Below are positions 55,210-64,000 of a stretch of DNA of 64,000 bases, piece after piece. The DNA lies in contig JBJEOH010000057.1 of the NCBI GenBank assembly GCA_051880615.1, forward strand, positions 28,898 to 92,897, in the 5' to 3' direction. A model generated the notes under the pieces. That model searched no databases, had not been told where the DNA came from, and worked only from the letters and a program-made list of their open reading frames with translations. Position 1 is the stretch's first letter. Each line of letters opens with the position of its first letter. Made by a program: the position numbers and the translations under genes. The stretch comes from UBA7067 sp051880615. GTDB lineage: Bacteria; Bacillota; Clostridia; Oscillospirales; Acutalibacteraceae.

Positions 55210-55899
55210 CTATTCCTTAACCTCAAATTTATATCCTACGCCCCAAACGGTTTTCAGCTCCCATTTATCGGACACACCGTCAATCTTTTCGCGCAACCTT
55301 TTAACATGCACATCAACCGTTCTTGAGTCGCCGTAATAGTCAAAGCCCCATACTTCATCAAGAAGCTGATCACGCGTAAACACGCGGTTTGGGTTGCTTG
55401 CCAGATGATACAGAAGCTCCATCTCCTTAGGCGGAGTGTCAACCTGAACGCCGTCAACCTTAAGCTCATAGTTTGTTAGGTTAATAGACAGCTTATCCCA
55501 TCTTACCTCTTTAACCGGCGGCTCCTCTGTCTTGCCGCTGCGGCGCAGCACTGCGCGGATTCGCGCGATTACCTCTTTAGCCTCAAACGGCTTCACCATA
55601 TAGTCGTCTGCGCCAAGCTCCAGTCCCAGCACCTTATCAAACACCTCGCCCTTAGCAGTGAGCATAATTATCGGGCACTGCGAGGTCTTTCTGATTTCGC
55701 GGCAAACCTGCCAGCCGTCGAGCTTCGGCAGCATTATATCAAGCAAAATCAAATCAGGATTTTCCTTCTCAAAGCTTTTTACCGCAGCCTCGCCGTCATT
55801 TACCGTAACAACGCTGAAACCCTCTTTCTCGATATAGAGACGCAGAAGTTCGCAGATATTTACATCGTCATCAACAATCATTATCTTACCTGTACTCAT
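55210..55899 (-). CDS. OmpR-family response regulator
   Basis: Start chosen at the ATG at 55899, behind GGGAGG. The 229-aa protein has a receiver domain with the acidic pocket (VDDD), the phosphorylated Asp in LILLDIMLP, Thr in MLTAKG and Lys in VKPFE. A winged-helix DNA-binding domain of PhoB/OmpR type follows (SRTVDVHVKRLREKI, WGVGYKF). It leads the operon regulator-kinase-htrA. Confidence 0.95.
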   Translation of the reverse strand: MSTGKIMIVDDDVNICELLRLYIEKEGFSVVTVNDGEAAVKSFEKENPDLILLDIMLPKLDGWQVCREIRKTSQCPIIMLTAKGEVFDKVLGLELGADDYMVKPFEAKEVIARIRAVLRRSGKTEEPPVKEVRWDKLSINLTNYELKVDGVQVDTPPKEMELLYHLASNPNRVFTRDQLLDEVWGFDYYGDSRTVDVHVKRLREKIDGVSDKWELKTVWGVGYKFEVKE

Positions 55900-56036
55900 T
55901 TTATGTACCTCCCTCAAATTGAATAGAATAATATTTATGTACCCTAACCTAATGAATTAAGTATATCTTGTCAAATGTGGAAATAAGTGAACAAATTAAA
56001 AATAATAAAACAAATTTTTATTAATCTGCCATAAAA

Positions 56037-56951
56037 TCATTCTGTAAACAGCTTTAAAAATCCAAGCTCTGCCTTTTCAAGGTTCACTCTGCCAAGGCCC
56101 ATAAATCCGCCTTCGCGCTCGTAAACACGAAAAATCTCGCCGTCCTCTTTATCTTGCTTTGCAAGCTGAGTTCTGGCTATGTCAAGACCGCCGCCGTTTT
56201 TAAAGCGTTTTGCCTGTGCAGCGCTCACATAAACCGCTCGGTACGGCGCAAAGACCGTTTCAGTCGGCTTTACAAGCGGCAGCACCGCCTCAATGCCCTG
56301 ACTATCCTTAAGCTGTCGTAAGCTTTCAAGCGGTATCGCCTCATCAATGCCGTACCCACAGGCAAGGGTTCTTCTGAGCTTTGTCATAACCGCATAGGTG
56401 CCGAGCTTGTCGCCTATATCATCAATAAGCGTTCTTATGTATGTCCCCTTTGAGCAGGAAACAGAAAGCCGCCCCGTCTGTGTTTTTTCGTCAAAGCCAA
56501 GAAGCTCAAGCCTTTCTATAACAACGGCTCTTTTTTCACGCTCAACCTCAACACCCTGCCTTGCAAGGTCATACAGCCTTTTACCGTCAACGCTGACAGC
56601 CGAATACATCGGCGGCAGCTGCATTATCTCACCCCTGAAGCTGTCGAGAACACCGTCAATATCCTCAAATCTCAGGTGAGATTCTTTTTTTGCGGTTACA
56701 TTTCCTGTAATGTCGAGCGTGTCGGTGCGAACACCGAGCATAAACTCAGCCTCATACGCCTTGTCGCTGTCGGGCATCAGGCTCTGAGCCTTAGTCGCAT
56801 TACCCAGCAGAACAGGCAGAACACCTGTCGCCATCGGGTCGAGCGTGCCGGTATGACCGGCCTTTTTTGTTCCGCACACTCCCCTTACAACCGCAACAAC
56901 ATCAAAGGAGGTAAAGTCCTCGGGCTTATCAATAACCAAAACTCCGTTCAC
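56037..56951 (-). CDS. truB: tRNA pseudouridine-55 synthase TruB
   Basis: I choose the second GTG (56951), eight bases after AGGAGG, giving the standard start MNGVLVIDKP. The 304-aa enzyme shows the catalytic Asp motif (GHTGTLDPMATGVLP), AYEAEF, RTDTLDITG and SCSKGTYIRTL. It converts U55 of most tRNAs to pseudouridine. The order rbfA-nrnA-truB on the minus strand is the common Firmicute arrangement for these RNA-related genes. Confidence 0.97.
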   Translation of the reverse strand: MNGVLVIDKPEDFTSFDVVAVVRGVCGTKKAGHTGTLDPMATGVLPVLLGNATKAQSLMPDSDKAYEAEFMLGVRTDTLDITGNVTAKKESHLRFEDIDGVLDSFRGEIMQLPPMYSAVSVDGKRLYDLARQGVEVEREKRAVVIERLELLGFDEKTQTGRLSVSCSKGTYIRTLIDDIGDKLGTYAVMTKLRRTLACGYGIDEAIPLESLRQLKDSQGIEAVLPLVKPTETVFAPYRAVYVSAAQAKRFKNGGGLDIARTQLAKQDKEDGEIFRVYEREGGFMGLGRVNLEKAELGFLKLFTE

Positions 56952-56966
56952 TCGGCACACCTCCTG

Positions 56967-57926
56967 TCAGTTTATTCCAAGCAGACTTTCCGCCTGCGCA
57001 ACAAGCTCCTCTTTTATCTCATTAATCGGCTTATCCCTGAACGAACAGCCGCCTGCCGCCGCGTGACCGCCGCCGCCGAAGTGAGAGCAAAGCTCGCTTG
57101 CACTGCAAAGCGTTTCATCGCTTCTTACCGACACCTTGTAAAGACTGTCGCTCTTTTGCTTTATCAAAACGCCGACAAGCACGCCCTCAATAGTCCTCGG
57201 TATTGCGGCAATGCCGTCAAGCTCGCTGTCGGACGCTCCGCTTTTCTCAAGCATATCAAGCGTTACAGTCATAACCGCGATTTTGCCGTCGTCAAAATAT
57301 TCAAGTGTTGACAGCGCCATCTGCTCAAGGGCGATTCTCTCCCTTGAATTTGTTTCAAACATAAGTTTATTTATTTTGTAGCTGTCACAGCCTATTTCAA
57401 TAAGCTGTGCGGCTGTGTTCATCGTCTGCTTTGTCACATTGCTGTAGCGGAAGCAGCCTGTGTCGGTGGTAAGTCCCGTAAAAATGCAGTTCGCAATCAG
57501 CCTGTCGATTTTAACGCCGAGAGCGTTTACAAGCTTGAATACAACCTCAGCACACGCTGCGGCTGTCGGTTCCACACAGTAAGCCTTTGCATAGTGAGTG
57601 TTTGACATATGATGGTCAACGCAGAGGTCAACCCTGCCTCTGTATTTATGCGCATTTTCGGGAAAGAGCTTTTCATCGGCAATATCAACCGCTACAACAA
57701 GCTCCTCGTCAAAGTTGGTGTCCTTTACCGCATCGCACAGGTACAAAAACTTCTTCGGTATTTCTCCCTCAGTGCTTACCCTTGCATTTTTGCCCATAAG
57801 CTGTAACGCTCTGCACAGCGCAAACGCACAGCCCAGCGTATCTCCGTCGGGCGACATATGCGTAAGCAGCAGTATATTATCGCTGTCGTTTAAAATTTTC
57901 GCCGCCTGTTCAATCGTTGTCTGCAT
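56967..57926 (-). CDS. nrnA: DHH-family nanoRNase/pAp phosphatase NrnA
   Basis: Start at the ATG at 57926, behind GAGGAGG, overlapping the end of rbfA by 17 bases. The 319-aa protein shows the DHH motifs (THMSPDGDTLG, VDIAD, VDHH, TGLTTDTG) and the DHHA1 end with HFGGGGHAAAGGC. It hydrolyses short RNA oligomers and 3'-phosphoadenosine 5'-phosphate. Some relatives cleave cyclic dinucleotides. Confidence 0.93.
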   Translation of the reverse strand: MQTTIEQAAKILNDSDNILLLTHMSPDGDTLGCAFALCRALQLMGKNARVSTEGEIPKKFLYLCDAVKDTNFDEELVVAVDIADEKLFPENAHKYRGRVDLCVDHHMSNTHYAKAYCVEPTAAACAEVVFKLVNALGVKIDRLIANCIFTGLTTDTGCFRYSNVTKQTMNTAAQLIEIGCDSYKINKLMFETNSRERIALEQMALSTLEYFDDGKIAVMTVTLDMLEKSGASDSELDGIAAIPRTIEGVLVGVLIKQKSDSLYKVSVRSDETLCSASELCSHFGGGGHAAAGGCSFRDKPINEIKEELVAQAESLLGIN

Positions 57927-58290
57927 CCTCGTCCTCCTCATCGTGCGGAATGTTAAGGCTGTTCAGTTTTCTTGAAATTTCAGCACCGTACTCGATTGAA
58001 TCAGTCGCCTTGAAAATACATTCCGGCACATGCCTGAGCTTCAGGCGATGTCCAAGCTCACGGCGAACATATCCGCTTGCCGATTTGAGTCCCTTAAGAG
58101 CCTGCTTTGCGCTGTCCATTCCGCTCATTGAGCTTATATACACCGTGCAGTAAGAGAGGTCGTTCGTAACCTCGACACGCACAATGCTGATCATTGAGTT
58201 GTTAATCCTGGGGTCCTTAAGCTCCCGGAAAATCGCCGTAAGCTCGCGGCGAATATCCTCTGTTGTTCTGTCAATTCTATGTCCTGCCAT
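57910..58290 (-). CDS. rbfA: Ribosome-binding factor RbfA
   Basis: The 126-aa protein matches RbfA in length and motifs (RIDRTTEDIRRELTAIFREL, DPRI, VTNDLSYCTVYIS, RRELGHRLKLRHVPE), ending in an acidic tail. It helps mature the 30S subunit at low temperature. Start behind AGGAGTAT. It is first in the rbfA-nrnA-truB set; infB is not in the window. Confidence 0.96.
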   Translation of the reverse strand: MAGHRIDRTTEDIRRELTAIFRELKDPRINNSMISIVRVEVTNDLSYCTVYISSMSGMDSAKQALKGLKSASGYVRRELGHRLKLRHVPECIFKATDSIEYGAEISRKLNSLNIPHDEEDEDADND

Positions 58291-58402
58291 ATATACTCCT
58301 TCGGCTTTCCGCCTTACTTTAATTTATTGTTATACACTTATTGTAACCATTTTACACTAAACCTGACAAATTTTCAACATTGCTTTATTAAAAGTGCGAT
58401 AT

Positions 58403-58430
58403 ATAAAAACAGGACGGAAATCCGCCCTGT
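58403..58430 (-). terminator. Terminator after the CorC/HlyC gene
   Basis: On the minus strand ACAGGGCGGA pairs with TCCGTCCTGT around a short loop, followed by TTTTTATAT. Confidence 0.85.
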
Positions 58431-58447
58431 GACATTTATGTATATTA

Positions 58448-59320
58448 TTATTCCTGGTCTTTTTTGTCCTCGTCAGCTTTCAGACACTCAACAAGCACCC
58501 TTGCAATTCGTCTGTCCTCAATTTTAACAGCTGTAAGCTTCACGCCGTCAAGCGTTACAAAGGGTCTTTCATCGTCACCCGGAATACTGCCCAAATGGTC
58601 AAGCATCAGTCCTGCAACCGTTTCGCTCTCCTCCTCGGGTATTGTTGTTCCGGCTAACTCGTTAAGCTCGTCAACCGATATTCCGCCGTCAACGGTAAAT
58701 ACATTGTCCGAAAGCTTTAAAATCTCTTTTTCCTCGTTGTCATACTCATCCTGAATATCACCCACAATAGACTCAAGCAAGTCCTCAAGCGTGATAATAC
58801 CCTCAGTGCCGCCGTACTCGTCAACCACGATTGCAAGCTGGGTTTTGTTGGCGGTCATCTCGGTGAATACCTTACTGCAATTTATCGACTTTGGCACGAA
58901 CATCGGTTTTCTTGTAATATCCGAAAGAGCCAAGCCCTCAGGCACGCCGCCGCACACAAAGCGGAGCAAATCCTTGCCGTAGAGTATGCCGATGACATTG
59001 TCAATATCCTCGTGATAAACGGGGATTCTCGAATACCCGGTTTCCGTCAGCAGTGAAACCGCCTTATCAATACTCTCGGTATCCTCAATAGCCATAATAT
59101 CAGTGCGGTGGGTCATAAGCTCGCCGACCGTCGTATCGTCAAAGCTGAAGATATTTAAAATCATATTCCGTGAGCTTTGGTCGATAATTCCGTTTTTAAA
59201 GCCCGCCTCAACGGTCACCAGAATATCGTCCTCCGTCACCTCGTCAGCCGACTCATTTTTAAAAAGCCTTGAAAAAAATCCGTTCTGTCGCCTACTGTTA
59301 CCGCCTGCGTCATCAGACAT
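58448..59320 (-). CDS. CorC/HlyC-type CBS-domain protein
   Basis: Start chosen at the ATG at 59320, behind GAGGGGAAA. The 290-aa protein lacks the usual DUF21 membrane part. It opens with a helical segment, then has VGELMTHRTDIMAIE and two CBS domains (GYSRIPVYHEDIDNVIGILYGKDLL; MTANKTQLAIVVDEYGGTEGIITLEDLLE), and ends in a CorC_HlyC domain (about 205-290). Such cytoplasmic forms bind adenosine nucleotides and modulate magnesium or cobalt efflux or ion transport. Transcribed alone. Confidence 0.92.
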   Translation of the reverse strand: MSDDAGGNSRRQNGFFSRLFKNESADEVTEDDILVTVEAGFKNGIIDQSSRNMILNIFSFDDTTVGELMTHRTDIMAIEDTESIDKAVSLLTETGYSRIPVYHEDIDNVIGILYGKDLLRFVCGGVPEGLALSDITRKPMFVPKSINCSKVFTEMTANKTQLAIVVDEYGGTEGIITLEDLLESIVGDIQDEYDNEEKEILKLSDNVFTVDGGISVDELNELAGTTIPEEESETVAGLMLDHLGSIPGDDERPFVTLDGVKLTAVKIEDRRIARVLVECLKADEDKKDQE

Positions 59321-59478
59321 AAGGTAATTTCCCCTCTCGATTAACAATGATAATATCAATCATATTTTACGATTATAGATTGGGTTTGTCAATAATATAG
59401 TTTTCTTAAAGCACTACATTCTAATGTAGAAGTCAAGAATCATTTTGAATGTTATCCTCAGTTATGAGGTGGTTTATT
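59321..59478. other. Intergenic region right of the CorC gene
   Basis: No gene seen. It contains the 5' flanks of the minus-strand CorC gene and of the small + strand frame at 59479. Confidence 0.5.
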
Positions 59479-59664
59479 ATGAAGAAAAGACCTAAGTCGA
59501 ATTACTCGGGCATTGTGTTTAAGTTCAAGGAAGTAATGGAGGAAAAGGGATACTCTCTGTTTTTACATATGAATAGGAAAGCATTTCACCGCTCTCTTTG
59601 CCTTATTAATCCAATTTCGTTATATATCCGTGAACAAAATTACGAAATTGCCCGAATTGTGTAA
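59479..59664 (+). CDS. Small hypothetical protein, possibly a truncated XRE-type regulator
   Basis: An ATG nine bases after GAGGTGG opens 61 codons. The opening (FKFKEVMEEKGYSLF) is like the first helix of many XRE regulators, but the recognition helix is missing and the rest has no recognisable pattern. It may be a relic of such a gene, shifted out of frame after about residue 27. A real small protein cannot be excluded. Confidence 0.35.
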   Translation: MKKRPKSNYSGIVFKFKEVMEEKGYSLFLHMNRKAFHRSLCLINPISLYIREQNYEIARIV

Positions 59665-59688
59665 CATCTAAGTAAATTCGCTTAAAAA

Positions 59689-59717
59689 TTGTTTTATATG
59701 CACTTTACATTTATAAT
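59689..59717 (+). promoter_or_regulatory. Candidate promoter of nifJ
   Basis: TTGTTT (59689-59694), 17 bases, TATAAT (59712-59717). It leaves an untranslated leader of about 90 bases before the start at 59814. Confidence 0.6.
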
Positions 59718-59813
59718 AAAAGATGATAAAATTTCAGTAGTACGGTTATATTGCCGTAGCTATGTCAGTAGCTTAATCCTGCATATGCAGGTAAAATGTA
59801 AGGAGGAATACCA

Positions 59814-62800
59814 ATGTCCAGAAAAATGAAAACAATGGATGGTAACAGCGCAGCAGCTCATGTGTCTTACGCATTTACAGATGTTGCCGCTATTTACCCC
59901 ATTACACCGTCATCAGTAATGGCGGACGAATCAGACAAATACGCAGCAGCCGGACGCAAGAACATATTCGGCAGAGAGGTTCAGATTACCGAAATGCAGT
60001 CAGAGGCAGGCGCAGCAGGCGCAGTTCACGGTTCTCTTGCAGCAGGTGCTTTGACCACAACTTACACAGCTTCACAGGGTCTTCTTTTGATGATCCCGAA
60101 TATGTATAAAATTGCCGGTGAGCTTCTTCCGGGCGTTATTCATGTTTCAGCCCGTGCGCTCGCAAGCCACGCTCTGTCGATTTTCGGCGACCATTCCGAT
60201 ATTTACGCTTGCCGTCAGACAGGCTATGCAATGCTTTGCTCAAACAGCCCGCAGGAGGTTATGGACCTTGCCGCTGTTGCTCACCTTGCAGCAATCAAGG
60301 GTAGAGTTCCTTTCCTTCACTTCTTCGACGGTTTCCGTACATCACACGAAATCCAGAAGATTGAAACATGGGATTATGACGATCTCGCAGAGATGCTCGA
60401 CTGGGACGCAGTTGACAAGTTCCGCAGAGGCGCATTGAACCCGGAGCACCCGGTTATGAGAGGTACCGCTCAGAACGACGATATCTTCTTCCAGGCAAGA
60501 GAGGCTTGCAACAAGTATTACGATGCAATCCCCGAGGTTGTTATCGAGTATATGAACAAGGTAAACGAGAAGTGCGGCACAGACTACAAGCCGTTTAACT
60601 ACTACGGTGCACCTGACGCTGAGAGAGTTATCATTGCAATGGGCAGCGTTTGCGACTGTATCGAAGAAGTTATTGACTACCTGAACGCTGCAGGCGACAA
60701 GGTTGGTCTTGTTAAGGTTAGACTTTACAGACCGTTCGTTGCCGACTATCTCCTCGAGCAGCTTCCGAAAACCGTTAAGACTATCTCTGTTCTCGACAGA
60801 ACAAAGGAGCCGGGTTCAATCGGTGAGCCGCTTTATCTTGATGTTCTCGCAGCTATCAACGGCTCTGATTTCCAGAATGTTACAGTTCTCACAGGCCGTT
60901 ACGGCTTGAGCTCAAAGGATACAACTCCCGGCGACATCGTTGCTGTTTACCGCAACATGGAAGCAGACGCACCGAAGAAGAGATTTACAATCGGCATCGT
61001 TGACGATGTTACAAATCTTTCACTCGATGTTGTTGAAAATCCTGATACAACCCCGTCCTGCACAAAGTCATGTAAGTTCTGGGGTCTCGGCGCTGACGGT
61101 ACTGTTGGTGCTAACAAGAACTCAATCAAAATCATCGGCGACCACACCGATATGTACGCTCAAGGCTACTTCGCATACGACTCAAAGAAGTCCGGCGGTC
61201 TTACAGTATCTCACCTTCGCTTCGGTTCTCAGCCGATTAAGTCAACCTACTACATAAGCAAGGCTGACTTCGTTGCCTGCCACAACCCGTCATATGTTGA
61301 TAAGTATGATATGGTTGACGACCTCAAGGAGGGCGGAAGCTTCCTGCTCAACTGTCCTTGGGATGTTGAAGAGCTTGACAAGCGTCTGCCGGGCAAGATG
61401 AAGAGAATCATCGCTGAGAAGAAAATTAACTTCTACACAATCGACGGTATCAAGATTGGTAAGGAAATCGGTCTTGGCGGTCGTATCAATACAATTTTAC
61501 AGTCAGCATTCTTCAAGATTGCCGACATCATTCCTGCTGAGGACGCAAAGCAGTTTATGAAGGACGCAGCTACAAAGTCCTACAGCAAAAAGGGTCAGGC
61601 TATTGTTGATATGAACCACACAGCTATCGAGCGCGGCGCACAGGATGTTAAGAAGATTGATGTTCCTGCAAGCTGGGCTGACTGCACAGACGACAGCGAG
61701 AAGCTTGTTGTTACTGAGGGCAGACCTGAGGCTGTTGATTATGTAAACAAGATTTTGAACCCTGTAAACGCATACAAGGGCAATCAGCTTCCTGTTTCTA
61801 CTTTCCTCGATCATGTTGACGGCACTGTTCCGCAGGGCACATCGGCATATGAGAAGAGAGGCATTGCAGTTGACATTCCTGAGTGGCAGTTCGACAACTG
61901 TATCCAGTGTAACCGCTGCTCATATGTATGTCCTCACGCTGTTATCCGTCCGGTTGCTCTTACAGATGAGGAGCTTGCAAACGCTCCGGAGGGAACAAAT
62001 GCTATCCCGATGATTGGCGTTCCTGATCTGAAGTTCGCAATGACAATTTCAGCTCTCGACTGCACAGGCTGCGGCTCCTGCGCACAGGTTTGCCCGGGCA
62101 AGAAGGGTGCAAAGGCTCTCGTTATGAAGCCGCTTGACACTCAGCGTGCAAGTCAGGATGTATTCAACTACGGTCTTACAATAGATGAGAAGCCGGCTGT
62201 TGCCGAGAAGTTCAAGGAATCAACAGTGAAGGGCAGCCAGTTCAAGCAGCCATTGCTTGAGTTCTCAGGCGCTTGCGCAGGCTGCGGCGAAACACCGTAT
62301 GCTAAGCTTGCAACACAGCTCTTTGGCGACAGAATGTTCATCGCAAACGCAACAGGCTGTTCATCAATCTGGGGCGGCAGCGCACCTGCAACTCCGTACA
62401 CAGTAAACAAGAAGGGTTACGGTCCTGCATGGCAGAACTCACTCTTTGAAGATAACGCAGAGTTCGGTCTTGGTATGGCTCTCGGTCAGAACGCAATCCG
62501 CGACAGACTGGCTGAGTATGTAGGCAAGATTGCAGAGCTTACAGACAAGGATGACATCAAGGCAGCTTGCCAGAACTACCTCGACACAAGAGAGGACAGC
62601 AAGACAAGCAGAGCTGCAACAGATGCACTTATTGAGAAGCTCGAGTCAATAGCTGACTGTGAATGTGAAGCAGGACAGCTTGCAAAGAAAACTCTTGCTG
62701 ACAAAGATTGCCTTGCTAAGAAGTCAATGTGGATCTTCGGCGGCGACGGCTGGGCATACGACATCGGCTTCGGCGGCCTTGACCATGTTATCGCTTCAGG

Positions 62801-63380
62801 CAAGAATGTAAATATTCTCGTATTTGATACAGAGGTTTACTCCAACACCGGCGGTCAGGCTTCAAAGGCTACACCGGTAGGCTCAGTTGCTCAGTTTGCA
62901 GCAGCAGGTAAGAGCGTTAAGAAGAAGGACCTCGCAGCAATCGCAATGAGCTACGGCTATGTATATGTTGCTCAGGTTGCTATGGGTGCTGATTTCAATC
63001 AGTGCATCAAGGCATTCACAGAGGCTGAAAGCTACAACGGCCCGTCAATCATCATCGCTTATGCTCCGTGTATCAACCACGGTATCAAGGGCGGCATGAG
63101 CATTGCTCAGCTTGAAGAGGATAAGGCTGTTAAGGCAGGCTACTGGAACTGCTTCCGCTTTGATCCGCGTCTTGCAGACGAGGGCAAAAACCCGTTCACT
63201 CTCGACAGCAAGGCACCAACAGCAAGCTATCGTGACTTCATCATGGGCGAGGTTCGTTACAACTCACTCACCCGTTCCTTCCCTGAGAGAGCAGAAAAGC
63301 TCTTTGCACAGGCAGAAGAGGGAGCTGCTAAGAAGTATGAACATCTCGTAGCTCTTTCTAAGAAGGATGTTAACGAATAA
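59814..63380 (+). CDS. nifJ: Pyruvate:ferredoxin (flavodoxin) oxidoreductase
   Basis: This 1188-aa single-chain enzyme starts behind AAGGAGGAATACC. The domain order is standard: the N-terminal pyrimidine-binding domain (IYPITPSSVMADESDKY), the gamma domain (QGYFAYDSKKSGGLTVSHLRFG), two 4Fe-4S clusters (CIQCNRCSYVCPH and CTGCGSCAQVCPG), then the thiamine-diphosphate domain (ACAGCGETPYAKL, GGDGWAYDIGFGGLDH, NTGGQASKATP). It oxidises pyruvate to acetyl-CoA and CO2, reducing ferredoxin, the central energy step of anaerobic clostridia. The codon use differs from the island's AT-rich genes. Transcribed alone with its own promoter and terminator. Confidence 0.98.
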   Translation: MSRKMKTMDGNSAAAHVSYAFTDVAAIYPITPSSVMADESDKYAAAGRKNIFGREVQITEMQSEAGAAGAVHGSLAAGALTTTYTASQGLLLMIPNMYKIAGELLPGVIHVSARALASHALSIFGDHSDIYACRQTGYAMLCSNSPQEVMDLAAVAHLAAIKGRVPFLHFFDGFRTSHEIQKIETWDYDDLAEMLDWDAVDKFRRGALNPEHPVMRGTAQNDDIFFQAREACNKYYDAIPEVVIEYMNKVNEKCGTDYKPFNYYGAPDAERVIIAMGSVCDCIEEVIDYLNAAGDKVGLVKVRLYRPFVADYLLEQLPKTVKTISVLDRTKEPGSIGEPLYLDVLAAINGSDFQNVTVLTGRYGLSSKDTTPGDIVAVYRNMEADAPKKRFTIGIVDDVTNLSLDVVENPDTTPSCTKSCKFWGLGADGTVGANKNSIKIIGDHTDMYAQGYFAYDSKKSGGLTVSHLRFGSQPIKSTYYISKADFVACHNPSYVDKYDMVDDLKEGGSFLLNCPWDVEELDKRLPGKMKRIIAEKKINFYTIDGIKIGKEIGLGGRINTILQSAFFKIADIIPAEDAKQFMKDAATKSYSKKGQAIVDMNHTAIERGAQDVKKIDVPASWADCTDDSEKLVVTEGRPEAVDYVNKILNPVNAYKGNQLPVSTFLDHVDGTVPQGTSAYEKRGIAVDIPEWQFDNCIQCNRCSYVCPHAVIRPVALTDEELANAPEGTNAIPMIGVPDLKFAMTISALDCTGCGSCAQVCPGKKGAKALVMKPLDTQRASQDVFNYGLTIDEKPAVAEKFKESTVKGSQFKQPLLEFSGACAGCGETPYAKLATQLFGDRMFIANATGCSSIWGGSAPATPYTVNKKGYGPAWQNSLFEDNAEFGLGMALGQNAIRDRLAEYVGKIAELTDKDDIKAACQNYLDTREDSKTSRAATDALIEKLESIADCECEAGQLAKKTLADKDCLAKKSMWIFGGDGWAYDIGFGGLDHVIASGKNVNILVFDTEVYSNTGGQASKATPVGSVAQFAAAGKSVKKKDLAAIAMSYGYVYVAQVAMGADFNQCIKAFTEAESYNGPSIIIAYAPCINHGIKGGMSIAQLEEDKAVKAGYWNCFRFDPRLADEGKNPFTLDSKAPTASYRDFIMGEVRYNSLTRSFPERAEKLFAQAEEGAAKKYEHLVALSKKDVNE

Positions 63381-63403
63381 TACCATTCCATAAATAAACA
63401 TTT

Positions 63404-63443
63404 AAGGCGTTCCGTATGCAAATGTATGCGGAACGCCTTTTTA
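63404..63443 (+). terminator. Terminator of nifJ
   Basis: AAGGCGTTCCG pairs with CGGAACGCCTT (63404-63439) with a further ATGCA/TATGC extension, followed by TTTTA. Confidence 0.9.
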
Positions 63444-63470
63444 TTTGAATAACAAAAACTTTTCCACAGA

Positions 63471-63499
63471 AAAAACGCCCTCCGGTTTCGGAGGGCGTT
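63471..63499 (-). terminator. Terminator of the minus-strand gene at the right edge
   Basis: On the minus strand AACGCCCTCCG and CGGAGGGCGTT pair around AAAC, followed by TTTTTTC. It lies about 90 bases past that gene's stop. Confidence 0.88.
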
Positions 63500-63587
63500 C
63501 CTTGCTATTTTTCATATACTGAATATTCTTGCATATATTCAGCACATTTTGGCATAAAAGTTTTTTATTGTTTCTGTGTTAATCGAA

Positions 63588-64000
63588 TTAGTTTTCCTTA
63601 ATTCTCTTGCGTGCAAATACTACAACGCCTGCAGCTGCTGCGAGGAGGAGGAGAAGCATAGCAACATTTGTGCTGTCGCCTGTTGCAACCTTACCTGTTG
63701 TTGAGCTGCTGCCTGTGCTGCCTGTGCTGCCTGAGTTGCCAGTGCTGCCGCCGTTTGTCGGAGCAGATGTTGGCTTCTCAGTCGGCTTGTCTGTGCCGGT
63801 CTCTGTCTCAGTTTCTGTTTCAGTCTCTGTTTCTGTCTCTGTCTCTGTCTCTGTTTCTGTCTCTGTTTCTGTCTCTGTTTCTGTCTCTGTCTCTGTCTCT
63901 GTCTCTGTTTCTGTCTCTGTTTCTGTCTCTGTCTCTGTCTCTGTTTCTGTCTCTGTCTCTGTTTCTGTCTCTGTCTCTGTTTCTGTCTCTGTTTCTGTCT
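63588..64000 (-). CDS. C-terminal part of a surface protein with Thr-Glu repeat and membrane anchor (runs off the right edge)
   Basis: Reading the minus strand from the edge to a TAA at 63588-63590 gives a long Thr-Glu dipeptide tract, GTDKPTEKPTSAPTNGG, a Gly/Ser/Thr segment, then GKVATGDSTNV, a run of Leu and Ala membrane residues and the basic end RKRIKEN. This is the layout of a cell-wall or membrane sorting tail, though ATGD stands where an LPxTG motif would be expected. The N-terminal part, and so the function, is outside the window. The left-edge protein also has a Gly/Ser/Thr-rich end, but they are separate genes. Confidence 0.85.
   Translation of the reverse strand, partial: TETETETETETETETETETETETETETETETETETETETETETETETETETETETETETETETETETGTDKPTEKPTSAPTNGGSTGNSGSTGSTGSSSTTGKVATGDSTNVAMLLLLLAAAAGVVVFARKRIKEN
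63800..64000. repeat. Simple-sequence tract (TCTGT(C/T) hexamer, coding Thr-Glu)
   Basis: At least 200 bases, reaching the edge, consist of TCTGTC or TCTGTT hexamers, read on the minus strand as ACAGA/GACAGA and encoding (Thr-Glu)n. The unit is a multiple of three, so slippage would alter the length but not the frame. Confidence 0.92.

Overview
The window looks like the chromosome of an anaerobic, fibre-degrading gut or rumen Firmicute of the Oscillospiraceae (Ruminococcus or [Eubacterium] siraeum type). The signs are six proteins with dockerin modules, BspA-like leucine-rich surface proteins, an iron-dependent lactaldehyde/alcohol dehydrogenase, pyruvate:ferredoxin oxidoreductase, and a low to moderate G+C with AT-rich accessory DNA. 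The genus is an inference from gene content; no rRNA is present.

Region 1 (1-1356) holds the 5' part of a secreted protein on the minus strand. Region 2 (about 1357-49773) has the marks of one large genomic island. An intact tRNA-Thr(CGT) lies at its right end. A 102-bp copy of that tRNA's 3' half plus its terminator (3 mismatches) lies at its left end. An almost identical 46-bp sequence carrying a doubled AATAAACAAC motif sits just inside each end.

The island carries, left to right: a decayed small gene; a 1463-aa leucine-rich/dockerin protein; an integrase stub and IS66 debris; a 1695-aa leucine-rich/Ig/dockerin protein; a four-gene minus-strand operon built around a HerA/FtsK-type ATPase, with two accessory coiled-coil/membrane proteins and a PEGA-like protein (the best candidate here for an undescribed system); a decayed IS3-family element; and a six-gene minus-strand operon. 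That operon encodes a dockerin-M14 carboxypeptidase, two dockerin-transglutaminase-like proteins sharing a 1.27-kb duplication, an MBOAT/DHHW acyl-transfer pair and a lipoprotein. Next come a divergent pair of small regulators, a gene-poor stretch of repeats and relics, a 1671-aa GLUG/Ig/leucine-rich/dockerin protein, and a type I restriction-modification locus.

The restriction locus is unusual. Between hsdS and hsdR sits a three-gene cassette with a predicted DUF3990 ADP-ribosyltransferase, an unrecognised small protein and a NADAR-family protein, which looks like a toxin/antidote module based on ADP-ribosylation. Downstream of hsdR is a partial hsdS copy and a tyrosine recombinase gene bounded by 36-bp inverted repeats made from hsdS coding sequence, as expected of specificity switching.

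Region 3 (49802-64000) is core chromosome: an XRE regulator, fucO-like dehydrogenase, a response regulator/histidine kinase/HtrA protease operon, a truB-nrnA-rbfA group, a CorC/HlyC CBS protein, nifJ, and the 3' end of a wall- or membrane-anchored protein with a Thr-Glu repeat that runs off the window. Domain calls are by eye from the translations; no database search was run.
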